A stretch of 64,000 nucleotides of DNA from Opitutales bacterium UBA5694 (GTDB lineage: Bacteria; Verrucomicrobiota; Verrucomicrobiia; Opitutales; Opitutaceae). Position 1 is the stretch's first letter; each line of letters opens with the position of its first letter. The stretch lies in NCBI GenBank assembly GCA_002420185.1, contig DIHO01000007.1, forward strand, positions 83,423-147,422, read 5' to 3'. Positions 1 through 8,862 of the stretch are shown here, piece after piece. The notes under the pieces were generated by a model that was not told the origin of the DNA, searched no databases, and saw nothing but the letters and a program-made list of their open reading frames with translations. The position numbers and the translations under genes are program-made.

Positions 1-270
1 GGGTTGCAATTTCATGTTGAAACCATCGAGTTTGATCGCATGCGGAGTATTAAAGCCTTCAGGATTTCCCACCACGAGGCCTTTTATCGAACCAACTCCC
101 GAAAACGCAGACAACTCGACGGAACCCAGATTTATTGGCGTCTGAGTCACTTTCGGACCAAAGGTCTCAACCCCCGCCTTGATACCAGAACCTATGATTT
201 CAGAAGAAACGAAAAGCAGAAAAAATCCCACACCCAACAACAATGCAAAAATAGAAACGAGCTTTTTCAT
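1..270 (-). CDS. Exported AsmA-like protein, N-terminal part
   Basis: The first 90 codons of a minus-strand gene run off the left edge of the window. The ATG is at 270. The product opens with two lysines and a hydrophobic segment (about residues 3-24), consistent with a signal peptide or membrane anchor. A run of short beta-type segments follows, with the phrases GVETFGPKVT and GLVVGNPEGF. That pattern resembles small exported AsmA/LEA-like proteins that I associate with Verrucomicrobia and Planctomycetes. The family call is by resemblance only and no biochemical role is known to me. The C-terminal part lies outside the window, so length and completeness cannot be judged. Confidence 0.6.
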   Translation of the reverse strand, partial: MKKLVSIFALLLGVGFFLLFVSSEIIGSGIKAGVETFGPKVTQTPINLGSVELSAFSGVGSIKGLVVGNPEGFNTPHAIKLDGFNMKLQP

Positions 271-487
271 TAAGAATTGGAATTGGTAGATGGAACTTAG
301 CTCGCACACAGACCCAGGTCGGCAACAATAAATCACAAGCTTTTCAACTCCCTTTTATTGATGATTGTTAGGGGAGACCCTTGCAAATCAGAAAGCGTCG
401 CGAAGGCAATATTCAAAATCGCCTGAGCAGGGCTTTCTCGGCTTAAAGTCCCCGGAACCAAGGACGCCCGAATCTTTTACTTCGTAA

Positions 488-985
488 GACGCCCTCTCCC
501 TCGATTTCTATACCACTAGTTGCTTTGCCACTTTCTGCCAGGATTTCGCCAATGGGGAAGTAAAACTGATTAATCAGGACTTCGTAGCCCTACTCTTCAG
601 AGTTCTGTTCTGCCTCACCTTCATCGCCCTCGATAGTGAGTATCTCGTAGAGGATGATCTTATACAGAAACTCATGCCTAATTGGCTTCCCCTAACTGAA
701 ATGGTCTCCATTGGCTACGGTCTTATCTTAATCTTTGGCGGCGGGCTGATTGCTCTCGGCTATAATCTGAAGGTCACCGCTATTCTTCTTGGCGCCTTTC
801 TTATAATCGACACCCCAATAATTCATGCTCCCGCCATCCTAAACAACCCTGATTTTAACAATCCATAAAGCGAATGGCTCTGGCAGATTCTACAGTGTAG
901 CAACTATGTGAAGAATATTTGCCTTCACGACGTCTACCCCCTCCTGAATTACAAACCAGGAAAATTGAGTCTGAAGCGTGGCTGA
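488..985 (+). pseudogene. Decayed DoxX-family membrane protein gene
   Basis: A single plus-strand frame reads from 488 to the TGA at 983 with one internal stop, TAA at 866-868. Before that stop lie two hydrophobic segments typical of DoxX proteins, around FRVLFCLTFIAL and VSIGYGLILIFGGGLIALGY. After it the same frame continues with WLWQILQCSNYVKNICL, which matches the usual DoxX C-terminal pattern where a tryptophan-rich stretch leads into the last helix. No good start codon exists upstream of the in-frame ATG at 674, so the 5' end is also degraded. DoxX proteins are small four-helix inner-membrane proteins. This copy is probably non-functional. A 64-residue product from 674 to 868 would be only a fragment. 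Confidence 0.6.
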
Positions 986-1066
986 GGCGAAAGTAACGGT
1001 AGCGATTAGCCGAGGCGGACTGCACTCCCCAAATCTAAACACTCACCGAAAATGTCCCAGGATCCG

Positions 1067-1735
1067 TCAAATTTCGAAATGCGAATCTGCCTGGCTTTGA
1101 AACGTGAGCCCCGATGATGGGCTTGGCATCAGACGCCTTTTCCAACAAAGAGCCGCTAGCGATTCATCGTAAAACAACAACGACTCAATACCTGGTCTTT
1201 AAGCGGCTCTAATATTCTCCCGCTTGCCATCAAAGTAAATCGCTCGCTAAGCCCCTGCATCATGTGCGCTAAGAACATATTCGAAAACCCGAGGTTCCGG
1301 TTTTCTCATTCCGATTTCATTTCAAAAATAAAGATGGTAGAATGAATCGATAAGCTCATCGTATCGACTTTTCTAAGACTCCCCATGAATCGCATTCGTA
1401 TTATGAAGGGCGACTACAGTAACGCCAGCCTGCCGCATCAACTTGATGGTTTTTCGGCTTGGCTCGATCGTTTCTCCAAACATCGAATGCCATCCCTCTT
1501 TCCATTCCTCAAAGTCCAATGAGAGTTCGTTCAGCTTATAGAATTACTCCCCTTATGAACGCCCCGACATCGTGCCACTCTCGTAGTCTTGATATTGGTC
1601 ATCTGCAGGAAAATCACGGAAAACCGACCCCCGCCCGGATCCCTGCCATGTCTTCTCATTCTAAATAGAACCGCTATGAGTGAGTTCTGAAACATACCTG
1701 TCCGAGATCGAAAATTGCTAATTTGAGGTCGTTAC
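1067..1735 (-). pseudogene. Decayed HAD-superfamily hydrolase gene
   Basis: The minus strand carries a recognisable HAD-like hydrolase with many disabling changes. Near 1725-1695 the translation LAIFDLGQVCFR matches the N-terminal nucleophile motif (first Asp retained). After a frameshift, one frame from about 1610 to 1067 gives the cap region (YESGTMS, LSLDFEEWKEGW). It then gives motif II (VALHNTNAIHGES), then EIGMRKPEPRVFEYVL with the motif III lysine, then AIYFDGKREN near motif IV. This frame is interrupted by about six stops of all three kinds, for example within GES*KSRYDEL and YF*NEIGM. The gene is clearly dead. It lies directly downstream of rdgB and points the same way. Confidence 0.7.
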
Positions 1736-1886
1736 TGATCTTTTGTCCTCTTTTCTTATTGTGTGAGACTCCAATCTTTTGTTCTCTTCTTAATCTGTGC
1801 TCCACACAAAGGAAACAGGCACTACACTATAAATGTCGTTACGGCTCTGAGTCCCGTTTTCTTACAAGGTTGTCAGGAAAGTGCCT

Positions 1887-2501
1887 CTAATTTGCCTTTA
1901 AATAAGTTTTTGAAAACCAATCCAGAAACTGTCTCATCGCCTTTCCACGGTGGCTAATGGCCGCTTTTTCCGATGAATTCATCTCCGCGGTCGTTCTATT
2001 TCTACCCTTCGGCAAAAATACAGGATCATAGCCAAACCCAGCATTACCGCATGACTGTCGAAGAATTTCACCCAAGATCTCTCCTTCAAAGACATTTTCT
2101 TCTCCGTGAGGCGACACCACTGCCAAATGGCAAGTAAAACGCCCTCCACGACTGCCCTCAGGAACGGGCTCCATTTCCCGAATAAGCTTATCCAGATTTT
2201 CCTGGTCACTCGCCCCTTCTCCCGCATAGCGGGCTGAATATACGCCAGGAGCTCCATCAAAAGCGTCGATGCAAATTCCACTGTCATCCGCCAAAGCGAG
2301 CCCATCATCGGGCAAAAGGGCAGCCAAGGCTCTAGCCTTTTTGAGGGCGTTACCCGAAAACGTATCCTGATCCTCTATAACTTCGGGCATACCGCCGACC
2401 GCCAGAGGCGTGTGTACTTCGACATCAATTTTGGCCTCTCGCAGCATCTCGCTCAACTCCTCGATTTTATGGAGATTAGTCGTTGCTAAATACAGTTTCA
2501 T
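1887..2501 (-). CDS. rdgB: XTP/dITP diphosphatase (RdgB/HAM1)
   Basis: A cytosolic house-cleaning pyrophosphatase of 204 residues that hydrolyses XTP, dITP and ITP to monophosphates, keeping deaminated purines out of DNA. Family motifs are complete: ATTNLHK at the N-terminus, SGNALKKA near residue 49, ADDSGI (71-76), GAPGVYSARYAG (about 84-95), GFGYDPVF (155-162) and the SHR triad (183-185). Length is typical. The start ATG at 2501 lies inside the end of ribD (26-bp overlap), so the two genes are very likely cotranscribed and translationally coupled. Confidence 0.96.
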   Translation of the reverse strand: MKLYLATTNLHKIEELSEMLREAKIDVEVHTPLAVGGMPEVIEDQDTFSGNALKKARALAALLPDDGLALADDSGICIDAFDGAPGVYSARYAGEGASDQENLDKLIREMEPVPEGSRGGRFTCHLAVVSPHGEENVFEGEILGEILRQSCGNAGFGYDPVFLPKGRNRTTAEMNSSEKAAISHRGKAMRQFLDWFSKTYLKAN

Positions 2502-3636
2502 CGACGTCCAAGCGAGATGGATAAGATACGTGACCCCTCACCATTTGATCATCCCCAAAGCTCTCATGCCGCACATTCTCTAACCGAATGGCTTGGGATA
2601 GTTTTTCAATTCTCATTCCTCTGTACACCGGCACTGCCTTGTCGTCACCAAGCAATAGAGGAGCCCGATAATTGAAGTGATAGTCCAGTTCCCTCATCTG
2701 GAGCATCTCACTCGTCAATTTGCTGCCACCTTCAAAGTAAATACCCGTGATGCCGACATCATAGCACTTTTTCCGGAAGTCGGGAAACGGAACCTTCATA
2801 TTTGCGGTTGGAAGGACCCAAACATTGACCCCTTCCGTTTCCAAGCGGCGGATATAGCCAGTCCCAGCAGCATCCGTGGTGACAACAATAGTGTTGTCGC
2901 GAAAGTCGTCCGTGTAAATGGACGGAAGAAATCGCTCCATCGCTGTGCGCAAAAGTCCGTCCATAACGAATCGAACCCCGCACCACTCTTCCTCACCATC
3001 GATTCGACTAGTCAAACGAGGATCGTCTTCAATTAGTGTGCCCGCTCCCACTCCAATCGCTGGAAAAAGACGCCGCCAACACATGACATTTTGACGTGAC
3101 GCCTCACCTGTAATCCATTTGGATTCGCCCGTTCGACAAGCAATTTTCCCATCCATGGTCGTGGCAGACTTCGCGGCCAAAACAGGAGACTGATGTTTGA
3201 CCCAGTGATTGAAAATCAGATTCAAGTCTGTGCAATCCTCTATCAAAATCCGACGCTCAACCTTTAAACCTGCTTCTTTCAAGGCGTCCGCTCCCTTGTT
3301 CTCCTGCTCCAAAACCGGATCGCCCGCCCCGATGAAAACGTTCTTCAGTCCGGACTCGAGAATCGCTTTGACACCTGATTCTAAGCGATTGGAAGACGGA
3401 CCTGGTTCCAAGGTCAGAAACAGGTTGGCTGTCTTTGACGGCAGGCGGCCAAGATTCTCTAAGAGTGTCGCTTCAGGGCTTCGTGCACCTGATCGGTCGA
3501 CGTATTCGCTCGCCACTATCTTCCCTTTTTCAACTAGGACCACGCCGATCATCGGTTGGGGATGTGTCTTACCCCAACCTTTGCGAGCCTCGTCCAAGGC
3601 AGCTCTCATGAAGAATTCTTTTTCAGTTCGGGTCAT
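2476..3636 (-). CDS. ribD: RibD-type riboflavin reductase with degenerate deaminase domain
   Basis: Two-domain RibD architecture: N-terminal cytidine-deaminase-like fold (residues 1-145) and C-terminal 5-amino-6-(5-phosphoribosylamino)uracil reductase (about 155-385). The reductase is well preserved (TTMDGKIA, SKWITG, GAGTLIEDDPRLTSR, YFEGGSKL). The deaminase domain keeps its framework (GWGKTHPQPMIG, TLEP) but all three zinc ligands appear replaced. The HAE motif reads SPE (His to Ser53), and both cysteines of the C-x8-C motif are glycines (G79, G88). The expected result is a reductase-only enzyme, comparable to plant PYRR, so a separate deaminase would be needed elsewhere. The chosen ATG at 3636 gives the usual family start; an ATG at 3651 and a TTG at 3657 also exist. 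Overlaps rdgB. Confidence 0.9.
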   Translation of the reverse strand: MTRTEKEFFMRAALDEARKGWGKTHPQPMIGVVLVEKGKIVASEYVDRSGARSPEATLLENLGRLPSKTANLFLTLEPGPSSNRLESGVKAILESGLKNVFIGAGDPVLEQENKGADALKEAGLKVERRILIEDCTDLNLIFNHWVKHQSPVLAAKSATTMDGKIACRTGESKWITGEASRQNVMCWRRLFPAIGVGAGTLIEDDPRLTSRIDGEEEWCGVRFVMDGLLRTAMERFLPSIYTDDFRDNTIVVTTDAAGTGYIRRLETEGVNVWVLPTANMKVPFPDFRKKCYDVGITGIYFEGGSKLTSEMLQMRELDYHFNYRAPLLLGDDKAVPVYRGMRIEKLSQAIRLENVRHESFGDDQMVRGHVSYPSRLDVDETVFSND

Positions 3637-3724
3637 GTGTACTCGTAACATGTTCAATTAGAACAGGTCTCGCTTATCATACAATCCCCAAAAAGAGGCT
3701 GTAGAAAGCAGTTTTCAATATCTT

Positions 3725-4366
3725 CTAAGCCTGAACAAACGGGTTGGTCGCCCTTTCTTGGCCCACTGTTGTTTGTGGTCCATGCCCCGGGTAGACAACC
3801 GTGTCGTGATCCAGCGTGTATATTTCACCTTTAATAGACTTCTCTAACGTGGGGAAATCGCCTCGGGGTAGGTCGGTTCGACCAATGCTTCCTGCAAACA
3901 AAGCATCACCCACGAATGCCGCCTTCAAATTTTTAAAGTAAAACAGTATGTTTCCAGGACAATGGCCGGGTACGTGCCTAATCTCAACGGGCTCCCAGAG
4001 CATTGGTAACACGTCACCCTGGTCCACCCAATGATCGATCATCACAGGCTCGAGCGTCATGTCGGGAGGATAGGAGTAGGATCGCATCACCTCTGGGGTC
4101 TCATAGAAAATCTTGTCGTCCTTGTGTCCATAAACAGGGACCCCCATCTTCTGAATACGAGCGGCGTCACCGATGTGATCATAGTGCCCATGGGTCAGGA
4201 AAAGAGCTTTGAGAGTACACCCATTTTCCGACAAAACAGGGTCTATCTCGTCCCAAACGAAGTGCGGGGCGTCGATAAGCACCGACTCTTTCGTATCGAG
4301 GTTGGATACCAAAAACGCGTTCGTTTGAATGTAGCCAGCCGGGAAAATCTTTAATTCGAGGGACAC
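3725..4366 (-). CDS. MBL-fold metallohydrolase (glyoxalase II-like)
   Basis: A metallo-beta-lactamase-fold hydrolase of about 213 residues. The binuclear metal site is complete: THGHYDHIGD near residue 58, VPGHCPGN near 135, GDALFAGSIGRTDLP in the second half and YPGHG near the C-terminus. This short form lacks the C-terminal substrate-binding domain of classical hydroxyacylglutathione hydrolase, so glyoxalase II activity is only one possibility; a general thioester hydrolase is equally plausible. A GTG at 4366 is preferred because the family normally begins just before the IFPAGYIQTN segment. A TTG at 4396 would add ten residues. It lies upstream of ribD-rdgB on the same strand and is divergent from leuB. 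Confidence 0.88.
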   Translation of the reverse strand: MSLELKIFPAGYIQTNAFLVSNLDTKESVLIDAPHFVWDEIDPVLSENGCTLKALFLTHGHYDHIGDAARIQKMGVPVYGHKDDKIFYETPEVMRSYSYPPDMTLEPVMIDHWVDQGDVLPMLWEPVEIRHVPGHCPGNILFYFKNLKAAFVGDALFAGSIGRTDLPRGDFPTLEKSIKGEIYTLDHDTVVYPGHGPQTTVGQERATNPFVQA

Positions 4367-4467
4367 GACACCAGATTTTGAAAAGGAGCTAATCAACGCA
4401 AATGCAAAGTTTCATTTTGAGTTTTTGCTTTAAATCACCCACAAATCCGCCTCAATTCCTCATTTCC

Positions 4468-5565
4468 ATGCAAAAGCTAAAATTCGCAGTTCTCCCCGGT
4501 GACGGAATCGGTCCCGAAGTAATGAAAGTCACACTCGAATTGCTCGAGGCCGCTACTGAACCCGCTGGCCTTACTCTCGATTTCGAAGAGGCCGATGTGG
4601 GTGGAATCGCCATCGACAACCAAGGGTCCGCCCTTCCTGAGTCCACGATCGGTGTTTGCGAAAGGTCAGACGCCATCCTTTTTGGCTCGGTGGGAGGGCC
4701 CAAATGGGAATCACTACCTCCTGCTGAACAGCCAGAACGTGCCGCCCTGCTCCCGATTCGCAAACATTTTTCTCTCTTCGCCAACCTCCGCCCGGGACTG
4801 CTCTACAAAGAGCTCACCGACGCGTCTCCCTTAAAGACTGAGAGAATCCCTGAGGGGATTGACATCGTCTGTGTCCGCGAGCTCACCGGTGGCATCTACT
4901 TCGGGCCCAAGGAGACCCATACGCTCGATGACGGCGACGTCGTCGCCAGCGACACGATGGTATACAAACGCAGTGAAATAGAGAGAATCCTCGATGTAGC
5001 GATTGCCTCCGCTAAGGCTCGGTCGGGCAAGATTTGCTCGGTTGACAAAGCCAATGTCCTCACGACTTCAGTCCTTTGGCGTAAAACGGCGACGGAGTAT
5101 ATCGCCAAAAATGCGCCCGAACTAGAGCTCAGCCATATGTACGTCGACAACGCTGCCATGCAGATGGCGCGCGATCCAAACCAATTTGATGTTCTCGTTA
5201 CCGAGAACATGTTCGGCGACATCCTTTCGGATGAAATGGGGATTGTTTGCGGCAGTCTTGGCATGCTTTCCTCCGCAAGCCTGGGGACCCAAAACAACCA
5301 ACATGGCCATCCCTTCGGGCTTTATGAACCCTCAGGAGGAACCGCTCCTGACATCGCTGGACAACGAATCGCCAATCCCTGTGCTCAAATTCTCAGTGCA
5401 GCTCTCATGCTGCGATACAGCTTTGGCCTGAACGATATCGCTGAAAAAATCGAATCCGCGGTCAAGCAGGCGGTCATGGACGGACATCGCACCGGAGACA
5501 TCGCTTTCGGAACCAACCCAATCGGCACAGATGCCATGGCACAAGCTATAAGAGAGAGAATCTAA
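4468..5565 (+). CDS. leuB: 3-isopropylmalate dehydrogenase
   Basis: The third step of leucine biosynthesis: NAD-dependent oxidation and decarboxylation of 3-isopropylmalate in the cytoplasm. The 365-residue product has the family signature throughout: VLPGDGIGPEVM at the N-terminus, GGPKWESLP, the substrate loop PIRKHFSLFANLRPG, RELTGGIYFG with the conserved Tyr, and YVDNAAMQM. These are followed by the metal-binding ENMFGDILSDE and YEPSGGTAPDIAG for the NAD site. An ATG at 4402 would add 22 residues with no family match, so the ATG at 4468 directly before the beta strand is chosen. No other leu gene is adjacent. Confidence 0.96.
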   Translation: MQKLKFAVLPGDGIGPEVMKVTLELLEAATEPAGLTLDFEEADVGGIAIDNQGSALPESTIGVCERSDAILFGSVGGPKWESLPPAEQPERAALLPIRKHFSLFANLRPGLLYKELTDASPLKTERIPEGIDIVCVRELTGGIYFGPKETHTLDDGDVVASDTMVYKRSEIERILDVAIASAKARSGKICSVDKANVLTTSVLWRKTATEYIAKNAPELELSHMYVDNAAMQMARDPNQFDVLVTENMFGDILSDEMGIVCGSLGMLSSASLGTQNNQHGHPFGLYEPSGGTAPDIAGQRIANPCAQILSAALMLRYSFGLNDIAEKIESAVKQAVMDGHRTGDIAFGTNPIGTDAMAQAIRERI

Positions 5566-5580
5566 AGTTTGGACCCACGT

Positions 5581-5835
5581 ATGAGCACGGATGCACAAAG
5601 ATTTCTCGGGAAATTCAGCGATCCGATATACAAAGCTCTAGGTGCAGCGTTCGAGGTGTCAAATGAACTAGGAATCGGATTTCTCAGGAGACCCTTTGCC
5701 AACACTTTGTGTTTTCGATCTTTCCTCACCCGACATTTAAGTAAATCAGTAAAAACAGTTTCAAAATCATCTTTTAAGCCAAAGGGGTGGGTTTGCACAT
5801 TCCCCAACCAATTTCAACCAACAATCCATCCGTGA
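5581..5835 (+). pseudogene. GxxExxY-family gene fragment
   Basis: The first half of this frame, with YKALGAAFEVSNELGIGF, matches the N-terminus of the small GxxExxY proteins, which have no firm function. The defining motif is lost: GFLExxYENAL has become GFLRRPFANTL, so both Glu and Tyr are replaced. Everything after about residue 45 has no resemblance to the family, whose usual length is about 125 residues. It is best read as a decayed leftover between leuB and alaS. Stretches around 5830-5855 resembling 'ccatccgtgttttcc' are of the kind often seen beside such genes. Confidence 0.45.
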
Positions 5836-5868
5836 TCACCGTCGTCCATCCGTGTTTTCCTTCCGCAC

Positions 5869-8520
5869 ATGACCTCTGAACAAATTCGTCAGTCCTTCCT
5901 CGATTTTTTCGAGTCGAAGAAGCACTCTATCGTTCCTTCCGCTTCCTTGATGCCGGATGCTCCAAACTTGCTATTCACCAACGCAGGAATGAACCAGTTT
6001 GTCCCCTACTTTCTTGGGGAACGCGAGGCACCGTATTCGCGATCCACTGACACTCAGAAGTGTGTTCGAGCCGGAGGAAAGCACAATGATCTCGAAGACG
6101 TTGGTTTGGACACCTACCACCACACGTTCTTCGAGATGCTAGGTAACTGGTCATTCGGCGACTACTTTAAGCAAGAGGCGATCGGATGGGCATGGGAACT
6201 CATCACCGAAGTGTGGAAGTTCCCTAAGGAGCGACTGTACGCCTCCGTTTACAAACCCGGTGACGGCGAACCAGCTAACTTCGACCATGAAGCCTACGAC
6301 TTCTGGAAAGCAATTTTCGAAAAGGCCGATCTCGATCCGGACATCCATATCGTTTACGGCAATAAGCAGGACAACTTCTGGATGATGGGTGACACCGGTC
6401 CCTGCGGCCCCTGCTCCGAACTGCACGTCGACCTCACTCCTGAGGGGAATACCAAAGGCAGCCTCGTCAACGCCGACTCTCCTTACTGCATCGAAATCTG
6501 GAACCTCGTCTTCATTCAGTTCAACGCTACCCCGGACGGTAATTTTGTACCTCTCAAATCCAAACACGTTGACACTGGCATGGGCTTGGAACGCGTCGCT
6601 GGTATCATCGCTACCTCGAAGAATTTCACCGACTTCTCAACTCCACCGAGCAACTACAACTCGGATCTTTTTACTTCCCTCTTTGACCAACTCACCTCGC
6701 TTTCCGGTCACGAGTACCAGTGCACGCTGCCTAAAGATCTGGACAATATCAGCGAGATTGAGATGAAGGATGTGATCTTCCGTGTCCTCGCCGACCACAC
6801 ACGCTGCCTATCCTGTTCAATCGCTGACGGCATCCTGCCCGGCAACGAAGGTCGCAACTATGTCCTGCGCCGCATTCTTCGTCGTGCGGTTATGTACGGT
6901 CGTAGGCTAGGGCTCGAGAACGGCTTTTTCGCTCAACTCGTTCCGACCGTAGTGAAACAACTAGGACAGGTATTTCCCGAGTTGGAGAAACAGCAGGGTA
7001 TTATTCAAAAGATAATCCAGTCGGAAGAGGACAGTTTTTCGAAGACGCTTGACCGGGGAATTCAGCTGTTCGAGAGCACTTTAGCTAAAGACGGAAATAT
7101 TTCAGGCGAAGAAGCGTTTCGCCTATTTGACACTTTCGGATTCCCCATCGATTTAACTCAGTTACTTGCCAAACAAAAAGGCATTTACGTAGATACTGAG
7201 GCATTTAATCGCGAAATGGAGAAACAACGCGATCGAGCTCGTGCATCCCAGAAAAAGATCGATATACTTATCGCCGATTCGGATTGCGATACCGAAGCCA
7301 CGACCTTCCTTGGATTTGACACGCTGGCCGACGAAGCAGAGCTCGTCGATATCGTCAAAGCAGAAGATTCATCGTATCTCGTTTTCAACCACACACCCTT
7401 CTACGCTGAAATGGGTGGTCAGGTAGGTGACACGGGGGCGATCGAATTCGACGGGGCTCATTTCACTGTAATCGACACCATCAAGGATGGCCATGGGCGG
7501 TTCCTCCACAAGATTTCTGGTGATCTCGCGAGTATTTCCTCCGGGATCGAAGCGAATCTAATCGTAGACCACGATCGGCGTCGCTCTATCGAGCGCCATC
7601 ACTCAGCAACGCATGTTCTACACTGGGCCTTACGAAAAGTGCTCGGCACCCATGTACGCCAATCCGGATCGTACGTAGACAATGAGCGACTACGCTTCGA
7701 CTTCGTACACTTCGAACCAATAAAGCCAGAAGAGCTCGCAGAGATTGAAAAACTCTGTAACGAGCACTTGCTCGACAACAGTATGGTCAGATGGTTTGAA
7801 ACTCCCTACGACCAAAAGCCCAAAGACGTCATCGCCTTCTTCGGCGAGAAGTATGGCGATGTCGTACGTGTGGTCGACATCGGCGGCTTTTCCAAGGAAC
7901 TTTGTGGCGGTACACATGTTCGAGCTACGGGGGAAATCGGCTTGATTAAAGTTTCCAGTCAGTCCGCAATCGCGGCTGGTACGCGCCGAATCGAAGCGAT
8001 CGTCGGCAATAGCCTATATTCCCACATAAACGAAATTGAACAATTAATCGCTACCGCTTCTAAGAGCCTTTCCGCTGCACCTACGGATCTGCTCAAAAAG
8101 ATCGACTCTCTCATTACCCGAAATTCCGAGCTCGAAAAGCAACTCAAGAAACTCCAGCAAAAAGCGAGCGGTAATCTAGCAAATGACCTTGTCAAAACCG
8201 CGACGGAATCAGACGGTCTAAAAATCGTTAGAGCCGAGGTTCAAGCTTCCGACCCCAACGCTCTTCGTCAGTTGGGAGCCAACGTCCTCGGCAAGCTAGG
8301 TGAAGGTATCGTGGTACTCGGAGCCAAAGTGAAAGGCAAAGCCAGTGTCGTCGCTTTCTGTAGCAAAGGTGCCATTGGTGCAGGCCACAAAGCCGGAGAC
8401 ATCGTCAGAGAGCTTACTATCAAACTGGACGGAAAAGGCGGCGGCAAACCCGACTTCGCCATGGGGGGTGCAACCAATGTCATCAAGCTAGAAGAAGTGA
8501 TAAACAGTTTCCAAAGGTAG
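5869..8520 (+). CDS. alaS: Alanyl-tRNA synthetase
   Basis: Charges tRNA-Ala in the cytosol. At 883 residues it is full length, with the class II catalytic core at the N-terminus (SFLDFFESKKH, FTNAGMNQF, VRAGGKHNDLEDVG, GDTGPCGPCSE). The editing domain has zinc/catalytic motifs HHSATH (about residue 577) and CGGTH (about 677), and a C-Ala domain follows with a coiled coil near 735-765 and a glycine-rich tail. All editing residues are present, so mischarged Ser and Gly tRNAs should be cleared. It appears monocistronic: the upstream region holds only the decayed GxxExxY fragment. Confidence 0.98.
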   Translation: MTSEQIRQSFLDFFESKKHSIVPSASLMPDAPNLLFTNAGMNQFVPYFLGEREAPYSRSTDTQKCVRAGGKHNDLEDVGLDTYHHTFFEMLGNWSFGDYFKQEAIGWAWELITEVWKFPKERLYASVYKPGDGEPANFDHEAYDFWKAIFEKADLDPDIHIVYGNKQDNFWMMGDTGPCGPCSELHVDLTPEGNTKGSLVNADSPYCIEIWNLVFIQFNATPDGNFVPLKSKHVDTGMGLERVAGIIATSKNFTDFSTPPSNYNSDLFTSLFDQLTSLSGHEYQCTLPKDLDNISEIEMKDVIFRVLADHTRCLSCSIADGILPGNEGRNYVLRRILRRAVMYGRRLGLENGFFAQLVPTVVKQLGQVFPELEKQQGIIQKIIQSEEDSFSKTLDRGIQLFESTLAKDGNISGEEAFRLFDTFGFPIDLTQLLAKQKGIYVDTEAFNREMEKQRDRARASQKKIDILIADSDCDTEATTFLGFDTLADEAELVDIVKAEDSSYLVFNHTPFYAEMGGQVGDTGAIEFDGAHFTVIDTIKDGHGRFLHKISGDLASISSGIEANLIVDHDRRRSIERHHSATHVLHWALRKVLGTHVRQSGSYVDNERLRFDFVHFEPIKPEELAEIEKLCNEHLLDNSMVRWFETPYDQKPKDVIAFFGEKYGDVVRVVDIGGFSKELCGGTHVRATGEIGLIKVSSQSAIAAGTRRIEAIVGNSLYSHINEIEQLIATASKSLSAAPTDLLKKIDSLITRNSELEKQLKKLQQKASGNLANDLVKTATESDGLKIVRAEVQASDPNALRQLGANVLGKLGEGIVVLGAKVKGKASVVAFCSKGAIGAGHKAGDIVRELTIKLDGKGGGKPDFAMGGATNVIKLEEVINSFQR

Positions 8521-8565
8521 GGCGTGACTGCCCAGTCCGAGTACCTTACCGTTCGCGTTCCGAGT

Positions 8566-8754
8566 TTAAAAACTCGATTGAACGAAACTGTCCGCGAGAA
8601 AGTTGAGAGCCTGTTTCGCATCCCCCAAAACGTATTCTATATCCTGATCTGGCAGATTTTTCGGACCAACCTCTTCACCCAATCGAGTAATGACCTCTGA
8701 CAGGACCTCCATTGTATTCGAATCCATCGGACTTTCTATAATGTCATTTTTCAA
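8566..8754 (-). CDS. Small acidic hypothetical protein
   Basis: A 62-residue reading frame antisense to the gap between alaS and the ThuA gene. The product is acidic and helix-prone (MEVLSEVITRLGEEVG, QDIEYVLGDAKQALNFLADSF), with no membrane segment or signal peptide. I do not recognise a family. The first codon at 8754 is TTG; an in-frame ATG at 8727 gives a 53-residue version that may be the real start. The composition looks coding rather than random, and no competing frame overlaps it, but there is no clear ribosome binding site. It may be spurious. Confidence 0.4.
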   Translation of the reverse strand: MKNDIIESPMDSNTMEVLSEVITRLGEEVGPKNLPDQDIEYVLGDAKQALNFLADSFVQSSF

Positions 8755-8862
8755 TAACTAATCCATACCATGCTCTGATTGAATCCCTTCAGACTTCGGA
8801 TTCTAATTCCAATCAAAACTTGCCCTGGGTCGCCCGGACGGGGTAAGTGTTAGCCTTCCAAT

